Assembly (NCBI RefSeq): GCF_024639375.1 | Contig: NZ_JAHEIM010000010.1 | Coordinates: 1 to 58,330 of the forward strand | Reading direction: 5' to 3' | Length of the DNA: 58,330 nucleotides | DNA from: Rhodoluna sp. | Lineage (GTDB): Bacteria; Actinomycetota; Actinomycetes; Actinomycetales; Microbacteriaceae | Shown here: positions 1-8,256 of the stretch, one piece after another | Position numbering within the stretch: position 1 is the first letter of the stretch | Layout: every line of letters begins with the position of its first letter | Made by a program: the position numbers and the translations under genes | The notes under the pieces: generated by a model | The model's database searches: none | What the model saw: only the letters and a program-made list of their open reading frames with translations | What the model was told of the DNA's origin: nothing

Positions 1-313
1 CATCACCGGTGTTACCCAGGGATTCACCAAGGGTCTTGAGATCGTTGGTACCGGTTACCGTGTAACTGCAAAGGGCTCAGACATTGAGTTCGCGCTTGGT
101 TACTCACACCCGATCCTGGTTCAGGCACCAGCCGGAATCACTTTCACCGTTGAAGGCAACACCAAGGTTTCTGTGTCGGGCATCGACAAGCAAGCCGTTG
201 GTGAAATGGCAGCTAACCTGCGCAAGTTGCGCAAGCCAGAGCCTTACAAGGGCAAGGGTGTTCGCTACGCAGGCGAAGTTGTTCGCCGCAAGGCCGGAAA
301 GTCAGGTAAGTAA
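1..313 (+). CDS. rplF: 50S ribosomal protein L6, C-terminal part (cut by window edge)
   Basis: This is the 3' part of the L6 gene, open in frame 2 from the window edge to TAA at 311-313, about 103 residues. L6 binds 23S rRNA near the sarcin-ricin loop and the factor-binding site of the 50S subunit. The translated end carries the L6 KOW-like core ([20 protein letters not shown]) and the family's C-terminal signature ([16 protein letters not shown]) followed by a basic tail. It lies directly before L18, two bases apart, as in the spc operon. The start lies outside the window. Confidence 0.95.
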   Translation, partial: ITGVTQGFTKGLEIVGTGYRVTAKGSDIEFALGYSHPILVQAPAGITFTVEGNTKVSVSGIDKQAVGEMAANLRKLRKPEPYKGKGVRYAGEVVRRKAGKSGK

Positions 314-315
314 TC

Positions 316-693
316 ATGGGTCTAACTACTAGAACTCGCGGAAAGAGCAAGGCAGCTGCCCGTACTCGCCGCCACCTACGTCTTCGCAAGAAGATCGCCG
401 GCGACGCAATGCGTCCACGTTTGGTTGTAACTCGTTCGGCACGTCACGTGTTCGTTCAGGTTGTAGACGACACCAAGGGCATCACTTTGGTTTCAGCTTC
501 AACCATGGAAGCAGATATGCGTAAGGCTTCTGGCGACAAGTCAGAGAAGTCAAAGCAGATCGGTTTGCTAATCGCAGAGCGCGCCAAGAAGGCCGGAATC
601 TCTCAGGTTATTTTTGACCGCGGTGGCAACAAATACGCAGGTCGCGTAGCAGCAATTGCTGATGGCGCACGTGAAGGTGGGCTGGAACTATGA
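316..693 (+). CDS. rplR: 50S ribosomal protein L18
   Basis: L18 binds 5S rRNA and anchors it in the central protuberance of the 50S subunit. The 125-aa product is of normal length, with a basic N-terminus ([22 protein letters not shown]), the [20 protein letters not shown] core strand and the [29 protein letters not shown]-terminus typical of the family. The ATG follows the L6 stop by two bases, and the stop overlaps the S5 start by four bases (ATGA), so translation is probably coupled along the spc operon. Confidence 0.97.
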   Translation: MGLTTRTRGKSKAAARTRRHLRLRKKIAGDAMRPRLVVTRSARHVFVQVVDDTKGITLVSASTMEADMRKASGDKSEKSKQIGLLIAERAKKAGISQVIFDRGGNKYAGRVAAIADGAREGGLEL

Positions 694-1361
694 GCCCAGA
701 AAACAAGGAGCAAGTGTTGTCGACTGAGTCAACTGAAGCTGCAACCGCTGTTGTTGCAACTGAGACCGTAGAAGCTACTGAGCGCGAAGCTCGTCGTGGT
801 TCACGTGAGCGTGCACCTCGCAACGACCGTCGCGAGCGCGAAACCGAGAAGAGCCCGTTCCTAGAGCGTGTTGTTACTATCAACCGTGTATCAAAGGTTG
901 TTAAGGGTGGTCGTCGCTTTAGCTTCACCGCACTAGTTGTTGTTGGTGACGGCAACGGTCTAGTTGGCGTTGGCTACGGCAAGTCAAAAGAAGTTCCATC
1001 AGCTATTGCTAAGGGTGTAGAAGAGGCGAAGAAGAACTTCTTCCGCGTTCCACGCTCATCAAGCACAATTCCTCACCCAGTTCAGGGCGAGGCAGCAGCT
1101 GGTGTTGTACTTCTTCGCCCAGCATCTCAGGGAACCGGTGTAATCGCCGGCGGTCCTGTTCGTGCAGTGCTTGAGTGTGCAGGAATCCACGACGTTCTTT
1201 CAAAGTCATTGGGTTCTTCAAACACCATCAACATCGTTCACGCCACCATCGCCGCATTGCGTCAGCTCGAAGAGCCAGCTGCAGTTGCTGCACGTCGTGG
1301 TCTAACTCTTGAAGAAGTTGCTCCGGCAGGTCTTCTTCGCCAGGCAAAGGCAGGTGCCTAA
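690..1361 (+). CDS. rpsE: 30S ribosomal protein S5 with long charged N-terminal extension
   Basis: S5 sits at the mRNA entry and decoding region of the 30S subunit and contributes to translational accuracy. At 223 aa it is about 55 residues longer than the E. coli protein. The extra length is an N-terminal Thr/Glu-rich stretch followed by an Arg-rich stretch (about residues 1-55). The conserved S5 double-stranded-RNA-binding domain then begins at [15 protein letters not shown], followed by the second domain ([22 protein letters not shown]). N-terminal extensions of S5 are common in Actinobacteria. The start overlaps the rplR stop as ATGA. Confidence 0.97.
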   Translation: MSPENKEQVLSTESTEAATAVVATETVEATEREARRGSRERAPRNDRRERETEKSPFLERVVTINRVSKVVKGGRRFSFTALVVVGDGNGLVGVGYGKSKEVPSAIAKGVEEAKKNFFRVPRSSSTIPHPVQGEAAAGVVLLRPASQGTGVIAGGPVRAVLECAGIHDVLSKSLGSSNTINIVHATIAALRQLEEPAAVAARRGLTLEEVAPAGLLRQAKAGA

Positions 1362-1363
1362 TC

Positions 1364-1549
1364 ATGGCTAACCGTCTAAAGGTAACCCAAATCAAGAGCA
1401 AGATTGGCAACAAGCCAAACCAGCGCGAGACCCTGCGCACTCTAGGACTAAAGCGAATCGGCGACATCATTGTCAAAGAGGACTCTCCTTCAGTACGCGG
1501 CATGGTTCAGACCGTTGCTCACCTAGTTAAGGTCGAGGAGATCAACTAA
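1364..1549 (+). CDS. rpmD: 50S ribosomal protein L30
   Basis: L30 is a small 50S protein of the ferredoxin-like fold. The 61-aa product shows the family pattern: a first strand [11 protein letters not shown], then [39 protein letters not shown]. Its stop TAA shares one base with the L15 start codon at 1549, the TAATG arrangement that favours termination-reinitiation. Confidence 0.96.
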   Translation: MANRLKVTQIKSKIGNKPNQRETLRTLGLKRIGDIIVKEDSPSVRGMVQTVAHLVKVEEIN

Positions 1550-2199
1550 TGGCCGACGACAAGTCAACTCCGGCAGAAGCTAAGGCTCCTGCTGCAAAGA
1601 AGCCAGCTGCGGCGAAAGCTCCAGCGGCTGCAAAGGCTCCAGCTGCAGCGAAAGCTGCTGCACCTAAGGCCGAGAAGGCAGAAGCAACCGAAGCTAAGGC
1701 ACCTAAGGCTGCCGCTGCTAAGGCTCCTGCCAAGAAGGCTGCTGCACCTGCAGAAAAGTCAAACGTTTTGAAGTTGCACCACTTGCGTCCGGCTCCGGGC
1801 TCAAAGAAAGACCGCACTCGTGTTGGTCGTGGTGAGGCATCTAAGGGTAAGACTGCTGGTCGTGGTACCAAGGGTACAAAGGCTCGTTACCAGGTTCGTC
1901 CAGGCTTCGAAGGTGGTGGTGTTCGTCTAGTAATGCGCACCCCTAAGCTTCGTGGTTTCAAGAACCCGTTCCGCGTTGAGTACCAGGTAGTCAACATCGA
2001 GAAGCTTGCTGAACACTATCCAGCAGGTGGCAACGTTACCGTTGCAGATCTAGTGTCTAAGGGTCTTGTTCGCAAGAACGAGCCTGTCAAGGTTCTAGGC
2101 AACGGCGACATCTCAGTTAAACTAACCATCAGTGTCGACAAGGTATCTGAGTCTGCAAAGGCCAAGATCGTTGCCGCCGGTGGCTCAGTAACCGAGTAA
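1549..2199 (+). CDS. rplO: 50S ribosomal protein L15 with Ala/Lys/Pro-rich N-terminal extension
   Basis: L15 is a late-assembly 50S protein. The family is usually near 145 aa, but this product is 216 aa. The L15 domain proper starts near residue 73 ([33 protein letters not shown]) and is intact to the end. The first ~70 residues are low-complexity Ala/Lys/Pro/Glu with repeated [13 protein letters not shown]-type units, resembling the tails of histone H1-like bacterial proteins. No internal ATG or GTG with a good ribosome-binding site marks a later start, and GTCGAGGAG lies just upstream of the first ATG, so the extension is probably translated. Confidence 0.95.
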   Translation: MADDKSTPAEAKAPAAKKPAAAKAPAAAKAPAAAKAAAPKAEKAEATEAKAPKAAAAKAPAKKAAAPAEKSNVLKLHHLRPAPGSKKDRTRVGRGEASKGKTAGRGTKGTKARYQVRPGFEGGGVRLVMRTPKLRGFKNPFRVEYQVVNIEKLAEHYPAGGNVTVADLVSKGLVRKNEPVKVLGNGDISVKLTISVDKVSESAKAKIVAAGGSVTE

Positions 2200-2232
2200 C
2201 CACAAAGTTTCTTACAAGCCAGGAGGCTTAAG

Positions 2233-3546
2233 TTGATCAGCGCCATTCTTCGTGCATTCCGCACTCCGGACTTGCGTAGCAAACTGCTATTCACTCTTGC
2301 AATCGTTGCCATCTTCCGTTTGGGCTCGTTTATTCCAGCTCCATTCGTTGACTATGGCAACGTGCAAAAGTGTTTGGCACAGACCCAGAACACTTCAGGT
2401 CTTTACGAACTTGTAAACCTGTTCTCTGGTGGCGCGCTGCTTCAGCTTTCAATCTTTGCGTTGGGAATCATGCCGTACATTACGGCTTCGATCATTACCC
2501 AGCTTCTTCGTGTGGTTATTCCGCACTTTGAAACACTGCACAAAGAGGGTCAGTCTGGCCAGGCAACTCTTACTCAGTACACCCGTTACCTAACAATTGC
2601 ACTTGGTGTTCTTCAGTCAACAACATTGATTGCTGTTGCACGCCAAGGTGCATTGTTCGGTGCTGACTGTGTGCTGCCAATTCTTACCGACTCTTCACCT
2701 TTGGGTGTTGGCGTAATGGTTCTAACCATGACCGCGGGTACCGGTTTGATCATGTGGCTTGGTGAGCTAATCACCGAGCGTGGCGTTGGCAACGGAATGT
2801 CGCTTTTGATTTTCACATCAATCGCATCTCGCTTCCCTGCATCACTTACCTCAATCGCTGAGCAGAAGAACATCGAAACTCTTCTTCTTGTTCTTGCCGT
2901 TGGTGTTGTTGTGGTTGGCCTAGTTATCTTGGTCGAGCAATCACAGCGCCGCATCCCGGTTCAATATGCAAAGCGCATGGTTGGTCGCCGCACTTACGGT
3001 GGCCAGAGCACATACATTCCAATCAAGGTCAACATGGCCGGTGTGGTTCCAGTAATCTTCGCTTCGTCATTGCTTTACTTGCCAGCGTTGATTGCTCAGT
3101 TCAACCAGCCAGATGCCAACGGAAAAGTTGCCGACTGGGTTAGCTGGGTTTCTCAGTACCTAACCAAGGGTGACCACCCGCTATACATGGCGTTGTACTT
3201 CTTGCTAATTCTTGGCTTCACCTACTTCTACGTTGCAATTACATTCAACCCAGAAGAAGTTTCAGACAACATGAAGCAATACGGCGGTTTCATTCCTGGC
3301 ATCCGTGCCGGTCGCCCAACCACCGAATTCCTTGAATACGTTTTGAGCCGCATCACATTCCCAGGCGCTATTTACCTCGGATTGATTGCGCTGATTCCGT
3401 TGATTGCATTCTCACTAATCGGTGCCAACCAGAACTTCCCGTTCGGTGGAACATCAATTTTGATTATCGTGGGTGTTGGTCTTGAGACCGTCAAGCAAAT
3501 CAACGCTCAGATGCAACAGCGCAACTACGAAGGTCTTCTGAAGTGA
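2233..3546 (+). CDS. secY: Preprotein translocase channel subunit SecY
   Basis: SecY forms the membrane pore of the general secretion pathway with SecE and SecG. The 437-aa product has the expected ten hydrophobic segments and family hallmarks: the N-terminal ISAILRAFRTPDLRSKLLFT, the plug/TM2 region SGGALLQLSIFALGIMPYITASI, and a C-terminal loop and helix with FNPEEVSDNMKQYGGFIPGIRAGRPT. The start is TTG at 2233, supported by AGGAGG at 2221-2226; an upstream ATG is lacking. The stop overlaps the GTG start of adk. The secY-adk-map order is classical for the end of the spc operon in Gram-positives. Confidence 0.97.
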   Translation: MISAILRAFRTPDLRSKLLFTLAIVAIFRLGSFIPAPFVDYGNVQKCLAQTQNTSGLYELVNLFSGGALLQLSIFALGIMPYITASIITQLLRVVIPHFETLHKEGQSGQATLTQYTRYLTIALGVLQSTTLIAVARQGALFGADCVLPILTDSSPLGVGVMVLTMTAGTGLIMWLGELITERGVGNGMSLLIFTSIASRFPASLTSIAEQKNIETLLLVLAVGVVVVGLVILVEQSQRRIPVQYAKRMVGRRTYGGQSTYIPIKVNMAGVVPVIFASSLLYLPALIAQFNQPDANGKVADWVSWVSQYLTKGDHPLYMALYFLLILGFTYFYVAITFNPEEVSDNMKQYGGFIPGIRAGRPTTEFLEYVLSRITFPGAIYLGLIALIPLIAFSLIGANQNFPFGGTSILIIVGVGLETVKQINAQMQQRNYEGLLK

Positions 3547-4130
3547 GCCGCCTCCTCTTGATTGGCGCCCCGGGCGCCGGCAAGGGAACTCAGGCAGAGC
3601 GTCTTTCAGCCGCGTTTGCAATCCCTGCGATTTCAACCGGCGATATCTTTCGTCACAACGTAAAGAATGAAACCGAACTTGGCAAACTTGCCAAGGGTTT
3701 TATGGATCGCGGCGAGTATGTGCCAGATTCATTGACCAACGACTTGGTTCGCGACCGCCTTTCACAGAGCGATGCCGCAGCTGGGTTCTTGCTGGATGGC
3801 TACCCACGCACTGCAGATCAGGTTGTTGAGCTAGACAGCATTTTGACTGCGCTTGGCACACAACTAGACGTTGTTGTTCAGTTGACTGCAAACACCGATG
3901 AAGTTGTTCGTCGTTTGCTAAACCGTGCGATTGAGCAGGGTCGTGCCGATGACACTGAAGATGTAATTCGTCGTCGTCTCGAAGTTTATGAAGAGCAGAC
4001 AGCTCCGCTAATTGACATTTATGCATCACGCGGAATCGTTGTGCGCATCGACGGTCTTGGCGAAGTTGCCGAAGTTACCGACCGCATTCTTGAAGCGCTT
4101 GACGCTCGCGGCTTAACCCCAAACCTGTAA
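3543..4130 (+). CDS. adk: Adenylate kinase (short-LID form)
   Basis: Adenylate kinase interconverts ATP + AMP and 2 ADP in the cytoplasm. The 195-aa protein opens with the P-loop LIGAPGAGKGTQAERL and has the AMP-binding ISTGDIFRHNV and LDGYPRTADQV segments. The LID region is short and has no Cys4 zinc site, as is usual for actinobacterial enzymes of about 190 aa. The start is GTG at 3543, overlapping the secY stop (GTGA). Confidence 0.97.
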   Translation: MSRLLLIGAPGAGKGTQAERLSAAFAIPAISTGDIFRHNVKNETELGKLAKGFMDRGEYVPDSLTNDLVRDRLSQSDAAAGFLLDGYPRTADQVVELDSILTALGTQLDVVVQLTANTDEVVRRLLNRAIEQGRADDTEDVIRRRLEVYEEQTAPLIDIYASRGIVVRIDGLGEVAEVTDRILEALDARGLTPNL

Positions 4131-4133
4131 TTC

Positions 4134-4979
4134 ATGTCACGCACCGGGTTTGAACTAAAAACAAACGCTCAGATTATTGCCATGCGCGAAGCCGGATTGG
4201 CGACCGCTGCAGCTTTGGCCGCTGTAAAAGCCGCAATCAAACCTGGCATTAGCACCCTCGAACTCGACAAAATTGCCGACGACACCATCCGAGGCCTTGG
4301 TGGTCACTCAAACTTTCAATTAGTCCCCGGATACCAGCACACCATTTGCTCATCGATTAATGACGAGATCGTGCACGGCATTCCATCACCAGAGCGCATT
4401 TTGGCCGCCGGCGACATTGTGTCGATTGACTGTGGAGCCGAAATTGGCGAATGGAACGGCGACAGTGCCATCACTGTGGTGGTTCCAGGGGGAGACCCAG
4501 AAACCCACGGATTGCGCGAGCACCTAAGCAAAACCACCGAAACCTCGCTTTGGGTGGGCATTGCAGCTTTGGCCACCGCCGAACACCTAAATGAGGTTGG
4601 CGCCGCCATCGAGGCATACATTCGAGAAGAAGCCCAGGAATCTGGCCGCAAATTTGGCATTCTTGAGGAATATGTGGGTCATGGCATTGGCCGCTCGATG
4701 CACGAAGAACCGCCGGTTTTCAATTATGCGGTGCGCGAAAAAGGCCCAAAAGTGGTGCCTGGCCTATGCGTAGCCATCGAGCCAATGGTCACCGCCGGCA
4801 GCGCAAAAACCAAGATTTTGGCTGACGCGTGGACTGTTTCTACTAAGGATGGCGGCGACGCCAGCCACTGGGAGCACACCGTTGCTGTGCACTCGGGTGG
4901 AATTTGGGTTTTGACCGAGCCTGATGGCGGAGTCGAAAAGTTGGCTCGTTTCGGCGTTATCCCGGTGCCACTGGTTTAA
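4134..4979 (+). CDS. map: Type I methionine aminopeptidase
   Basis: MetAP removes the initiator methionine from nascent proteins with a dinuclear metal centre. The 281-aa sequence carries the metal ligands in the expected order: the two Asp in SIDCGAEIGEWNGDSA, the His in VGHGIGRSMHEEP, and the Glu residues in AIEPMV and the WEHTVAV segment. The substrate-side His occurs in the YQHTICSSINDEIVHGIP region. It begins three bases after adk and is probably co-transcribed with it. The protein is slightly longer than the ~250-aa norm, mainly at the C-terminus. Confidence 0.96.
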   Translation: MSRTGFELKTNAQIIAMREAGLATAAALAAVKAAIKPGISTLELDKIADDTIRGLGGHSNFQLVPGYQHTICSSINDEIVHGIPSPERILAAGDIVSIDCGAEIGEWNGDSAITVVVPGGDPETHGLREHLSKTTETSLWVGIAALATAEHLNEVGAAIEAYIREEAQESGRKFGILEEYVGHGIGRSMHEEPPVFNYAVREKGPKVVPGLCVAIEPMVTAGSAKTKILADAWTVSTKDGGDASHWEHTVAVHSGGIWVLTEPDGGVEKLARFGVIPVPLV

Positions 4980-5127
4980 ATCGGCATTTGGGCAAACATT
5001 TAATTTCCCATATCCCGCGAAATCCCATAGGATTGATCTTCGGTGTTTCTTACCGCAAATCCCATCCGCAAGGTTTGGTTTTTTTGCGTGCCAGGCACCT
5101 CCAAAGCTTGAAGCAGATAAGTGAGTT
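4980..5127 (+). promoter_or_regulatory. Intergenic leader upstream of infA
   Basis: This 148-base gap separates map from infA. I see no clear rho-independent terminator. There is a run of seven T at about 5083-5089, flanked by TTTGG and CCAAA arms that could form a weak imperfect hairpin around GTGCCAGGCAC. A TAGGAT box at 5028-5033 is a possible -10 element. The infA ATG has no strong Shine-Dalgarno sequence. Regulatory content here is suggested but not established. Confidence 0.3.
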
Positions 5128-5349
5128 ATGGCCAGTAAAGACGGTGTCATCGAGATCGAAGGTTCGGTCGTCGAGGCTCTTCCAAACGCAATGTTCCGCG
5201 TTGAGTTGGATAACGGTCACAAAGTTCTAGCCCACATTTCAGGAAAAATGCGTCAGCACTACATTCGCATCCTCCCAGAGGACCGCGTGATTGTGGAACT
5301 GAGCAGCTATGACCTGACTCGTGGACGCATCATTTATCGCTACAAATAA
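5128..5349 (+). CDS. infA: Translation initiation factor IF-1
   Basis: IF-1 occupies the ribosomal A site during initiation and aids IF-2 and IF-3. The 73-aa product is a single OB-fold with the near-invariant family sequence: [21 protein letters not shown], then [21 protein letters not shown] and the end [13 protein letters not shown]. It is followed 14 bases later by rpmJ, the usual bacterial pairing. Confidence 0.97.
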   Translation: MASKDGVIEIEGSVVEALPNAMFRVELDNGHKVLAHISGKMRQHYIRILPEDRVIVELSSYDLTRGRIIYRYK

Positions 5350-5363
5350 AGAAAGTAAAAATC

Positions 5364-5477
5364 ATGAAGGTTAACCCAAGCGTTAAGAAGATTTGCGACA
5401 AGTGCAAAGTCATTCGTCGTCACGGTCGCGTCATGGTTATCTGCGACAACCCGCGCCACAAGCAACGTCAAGGCTAA
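5364..5477 (+). CDS. rpmJ: 50S ribosomal protein L36
   Basis: This 37-codon gene starts at ATG 5364 and stops at TAA 5475-5477. The product begins [20 protein letters not shown] and ends NPRHKQRQG. It has the zinc-ribbon residues Cys11, Cys14, Cys27 and His32 of the C+ (zinc-binding) form of L36, the smallest 50S protein. An A-rich stretch with GAAAG precedes the start. Its place between infA and rpsM is the canonical one. Confidence 0.95.
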   Translation: MKVNPSVKKICDKCKVIRRHGRVMVICDNPRHKQRQG

Positions 5478-5547
5478 TCACAGCGAACCAAAGTCTTCAC
5501 AGTTTCACCGCACAACTAAATAGCTTCAAAAAATAAAAGGCAACACA

Positions 5548-5584
5548 AAGTTCGCAAGAACTTCACCTCCAGAGAATGCTGGAG
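5548..5584 (+). promoter_or_regulatory. Tandem hairpins in the rpsM leader
   Basis: Two adjacent perfect stem-loops lie in the 165-base gap before rpsM. Hairpin 1 pairs AAGTTC (5548-5553) with GAACTT (5558-5563) around a GCAA tetraloop of the stable GNRA class. Hairpin 2 pairs CTCCAG (5567-5572) with CTGGAG (5579-5584). The ascending arm of hairpin 2 includes CACCTCC, which resembles the 16S rRNA 3' end and could pair with the rpsM Shine-Dalgarno AAGGAGA at 5631. Autogenous control of the operon is an inference from position. Confidence 0.45.
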
Positions 5585-5642
5585 CCCAATCGTGAGATTC
5601 GGAAGTGTTGCTGCAGACATTCAAAAAACAAGGAGAAATCCC

Positions 5643-6023
5643 ATGGCACGTGTTGCCGGAGCCGATATTCCAGACGCGAAGCGCGTCGAAATCGCACTTA
5701 CCTACATCTACGGCGTTGGCCGTACTCGCTCAGTTCAAATCTTGACTGAGACCAAGATCGACAAAAACATCCGCGTAAAAGACCTAACTGACGACCAGTT
5801 GGTTGCAATTCGTGACTTCATCGAAGGCACTTACAAGGTTGAGGGTGACCTCCGCCGTGATGTTGCAGCAGACATTCGCCGCAAGGTTGAAATCGGTTCA
5901 TACGAAGGTATTCGTCACCGCAAGGGACTACCTGTTCGTGGTCAGCGCACCAAGACCAACGCACGTACTCGCAAGGGTCCAAAGCGCACCGTAGCCGGCA
6001 AGAAGAAGGCGGCTCGCAAGTAG
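5643..6023 (+). CDS. rpsM: 30S ribosomal protein S13
   Basis: S13 forms head-domain contacts of the 30S subunit and intersubunit bridges. I take ATG 5643 as the start because AAGGAGA lies 6-12 bases upstream and the product then begins [26 protein letters not shown], the normal S13 N-terminus. An in-frame extension to 5592 has no family match. The 126-aa product has the helix-two-turn-helix region and a basic tail ([25 protein letters not shown]) that reaches the P site. Confidence 0.96.
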   Translation: MARVAGADIPDAKRVEIALTYIYGVGRTRSVQILTETKIDKNIRVKDLTDDQLVAIRDFIEGTYKVEGDLRRDVAADIRRKVEIGSYEGIRHRKGLPVRGQRTKTNARTRKGPKRTVAGKKKAARK

Positions 6024-6076
6024 CCCATAGGCACTTGTAGCCCCTCACTAAAACTTTAAGAATCTAGGAGAAACTC

Positions 6077-6481
6077 ATGGCAGCACCTAAGGCAGCAGCG
6101 TCAGCGCGCAAGCCACGCCGCAAAGAGAAGAAGAACATTGCTGTTGGTCAGGCTCACATCAAGTCGACCTTCAACAACACAATCGTTTCAATTACCGACC
6201 CAACCGGTGCGGTAATTTCATGGTCATCATCTGGTGACGTTGGCTTCAAGGGTTCTCGCAAGTCAACCCCGTTTGCCGCACAGCTTGCTGCTGAAGCAGC
6301 TGCTCGCAAGGCACAGGAGCACGGCCTAAAGAAGGTTGACGTTTTCGTTAAGGGCCCAGGCTCTGGTCGCGAAACTGCAATCCGTTCACTGCAGGCTGCA
6401 GGTCTAGAGGTTGGTTCAATCTCTGACGTGACTCCTCAGGCACACAACGGTTGCCGTCCGCCAAAGCGTCGTCGCGTCTAA
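6077..6481 (+). CDS. rpsK: 30S ribosomal protein S11
   Basis: S11 lies on the 30S platform and helps shape the mRNA exit/Shine-Dalgarno cleft. The 134-aa protein has the conserved [21 protein letters not shown], the [20 protein letters not shown] segment and the C-terminus [31 protein letters not shown] precedes the ATG. In many Actinobacteria rpsD (S4) follows; here it is absent and the gap to rpoA holds a series of hairpins. Confidence 0.97.
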   Translation: MAAPKAAASARKPRRKEKKNIAVGQAHIKSTFNNTIVSITDPTGAVISWSSSGDVGFKGSRKSTPFAAQLAAEAAARKAQEHGLKKVDVFVKGPGSGRETAIRSLQAAGLEVGSISDVTPQAHNGCRPPKRRRV

Positions 6482-6489
6482 CAAATTTA

Positions 6490-6616
6490 TGGTGTCGTCT
6501 TCGACATCACCCATGAACCTTGTTCCTGAGGTTCATAAAAGTTTTAACTCGCATCAAGTCTCAGCAGTGGCCACTGCTGAGAACCCAACAAATAGACATC
6601 AAATAGTGGATGTCTA
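6490..6616 (+). promoter_or_regulatory. Structured rpoA leader with four consecutive stem-loops
   Basis: Four hairpins fill the rpsK-rpoA gap. A: TGGTGTCG (6490-6497) with CGACATCA (6502-6509), loop TCTT, one G-U pair. B: ATGAACCT (6513-6520) with AGGTTCAT (6529-6536). C: a perfect 24-base palindrome at 6559-6582, arms TCTCAGCAGTGG and CCACTGCTGAGA. D: TAGACATC (6593-6600) with GATGTCTA (6609-6616), ending four bases before the rpoA Shine-Dalgarno. GACATC of A and D are identical, so the GATGTC arm of D (6609-6614) could pair with either, allowing alternative folds. Hairpin B followed by AAAAGTTTTAAC may be a weak terminator. A regulatory function is inferred. Confidence 0.6.
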
Positions 6617-6633
6617 GCTGAAAGGAACCAAAC

Positions 6634-7626
6634 GTGCTAATTGCACAGCGTCCAACCCGGCACGAAGAAGTACTATCAACCAACCGCTCACGTTTTGCAC
6701 TTGAGCCTCTAGAGCCTGGCTTCGGTTACACCCTCGGCAACTCGCTTCGCCGTACCCTGTTGTCATCTATCCCAGGTGCAGCAGTTACCAACATTCGCAT
6801 CGAGGGTGTTCGTCACGAGTTCAGCACCATCGAAGGTGTTAAAGAAGACGTAACCGAGATCATCTTGAACATCAAAGATCTTGTAGTTTCATCTGAGCAC
6901 GACGCACCTGTAGTTGCACACTTGCGCAAGCAGACTGCTGGCCCGGTAACCGCCGCTGACATCCAGGTTCCTGCTGGTGTAGAGGTTCACAACCCAGAGC
7001 TAGTTATTGCAACCATCAATGCAAAGGCAAAGTTCGAAGTTGAACTGACCATCGAGCGTGGCCGTGGCTACGTGCAGGCATCACAGAACCGCAACCCAGA
7101 TGCAGACGCTGGTGTGATTCCAATCGACTCAATCTATTCACCAGTGCTAAAGGTTTCTTACCGCGTTGAGGCAACTCGTGCCGGTGAGTTCACCAACTTC
7201 GACAAGCTAATTGTTGATGTTGAAACAAAGCCTTCGATCACTCCACGTGACGCAGTTGCATCTGCAGGTCACACTCTTGTTGAACTATTCGGCCTAGCCC
7301 GCGAGTTGAACACTGCAGCCGAGGGTATCGAGATTGGTCCAGCACCTGTAGAAGCAGGTCTGTCACCAGAACTCGCAATGCCAATCGAAGACCTGGACCT
7401 AACCGTCCGTTCATACAACTGCCTAAAGCGTGAGGGCATCAACACTGTGTCAGAGCTAATCGCTCTGTCAGAAGACCAGTTGATGAACATCCGCAACTTC
7501 GGCAGCAAGTCTGTAGACGAAGTTCGCGACAAGCTAGTTTCGATGGGACTTAAGTTCAAGGATGCTGTGCCAGGTTTTGACGCAGCATACTTCAGCTCGG
7601 CATACGACGAGGAAGACCAGATTTAA
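6634..7626 (+). CDS. rpoA: DNA-directed RNA polymerase alpha subunit
   Basis: The alpha dimer nucleates RNA polymerase assembly, and its C-terminal domain contacts UP elements and regulators. The 330-aa protein has the N-terminal assembly domain ([32 protein letters not shown]), then a linker and the alpha-CTD (about residues 250-310: [34 protein letters not shown]). The start is GTG at 6634 with GAAAGGA seven bases upstream. The C-terminus ends in an acidic tail (SAYDEEDQI). It is followed by rplQ. Confidence 0.97.
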   Translation: MLIAQRPTRHEEVLSTNRSRFALEPLEPGFGYTLGNSLRRTLLSSIPGAAVTNIRIEGVRHEFSTIEGVKEDVTEIILNIKDLVVSSEHDAPVVAHLRKQTAGPVTAADIQVPAGVEVHNPELVIATINAKAKFEVELTIERGRGYVQASQNRNPDADAGVIPIDSIYSPVLKVSYRVEATRAGEFTNFDKLIVDVETKPSITPRDAVASAGHTLVELFGLARELNTAAEGIEIGPAPVEAGLSPELAMPIEDLDLTVRSYNCLKREGINTVSELIALSEDQLMNIRNFGSKSVDEVRDKLVSMGLKFKDAVPGFDAAYFSSAYDEEDQI

Positions 7627-7634
7627 TTCTGGTC
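7615..7634 (+). promoter_or_regulatory. Hairpin spanning the rpoA stop codon
   Basis: GACCAGA (7615-7621) pairs perfectly with TCTGGTC (7628-7634), and the TAA stop codon of rpoA lies in the six-base loop. It could stabilise the 3' end of rpoA mRNA or tune read-through into rplQ. No T-run follows, so it is not a standard terminator. Confidence 0.35.
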
Positions 7635-7661
7635 ACTCGAGAATTTCAAGAGGAGAAATAA

Positions 7662-8246
7662 ATGGCAGCCCCAACTAAAGGCCCACGTCTAGGTGGCGGA
7701 CCAGCTCACGAGCGTCTGCTTCTTCGCAACATGGCAACTAGCTTGTTCAAGCACGGCAAGATCACAACCACCGAGACTAAGGCAAAGCGTCTTCGTCCGT
7801 TGGCTGAGCGTCTTGTAACCTTCGCAAAGCGCGGAGACCTTGCAGCTCGTCGTCGTGTTCTTTCAATGATCACCGACAAGTCTGTTGTGCACGAGTTGTT
7901 CACCAACATCGCACCTCAGGTTGCAGACCGTCAGGGTGGCTACACTCGCATCACCAAGCTTGGCTTCCGCAAGGGTGACAACGCTCCTCTAGCTCTTATT
8001 GAGCTAGTGCTTGAGCCGGTAAACCCAAAGGCAGTTAACAAGAAGCCAAAGCTTGAGAACACCATCAAGGCAACCGCTGCAGCAGTAGTTGCTGAAGAAG
8101 TTGTTGAAGAAGTTCCTGCTGAGACCGTAGAAGCAGCTGCAGAAGCAGTTGCCGAGGCTCCAGCAGCTGAAGCAGCAGCTCCTTTTGAAGAAGTTGCAGC
8201 AGCTGAAGAAGCCGCTGGAACTGAAGAGACTCCAGCAGCCGAATAA
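7662..8246 (+). CDS. rplQ: 50S ribosomal protein L17 with acidic Ala/Glu-rich C-terminal tail
   Basis: L17 binds 23S rRNA near the peptide exit tunnel. Residues 1-118 match the family: [50 protein letters not shown] and [22 protein letters not shown]. The remaining ~75 residues are an Ala/Glu/Val tail with a strong negative charge. Acidic L17 tails are frequent in Actinobacteria; this one is long. AGAGGAGAAATAA supplies a strong ribosome-binding site. Confidence 0.96.
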   Translation: MAAPTKGPRLGGGPAHERLLLRNMATSLFKHGKITTTETKAKRLRPLAERLVTFAKRGDLAARRRVLSMITDKSVVHELFTNIAPQVADRQGGYTRITKLGFRKGDNAPLALIELVLEPVNPKAVNKKPKLENTIKATAAAVVAEEVVEEVPAETVEAAAEAVAEAPAAEAAAPFEEVAAAEEAAGTEETPAAE

Positions 8247-8256
8247 GGTTAGTTTT

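Noticed and set aside
5592-5642. Longer S13 starting at 5592
   Set aside because: The extra 17 residues are not in the family, and the ATG at 5643 has a clear ribosome-binding site.
8149-8256. Longer truA starting inside rplQ
   Set aside because: The upstream part is another reading of the L17 Ala/Glu tail and has no match to TruA; ATG 8257 gives the normal N-terminus.
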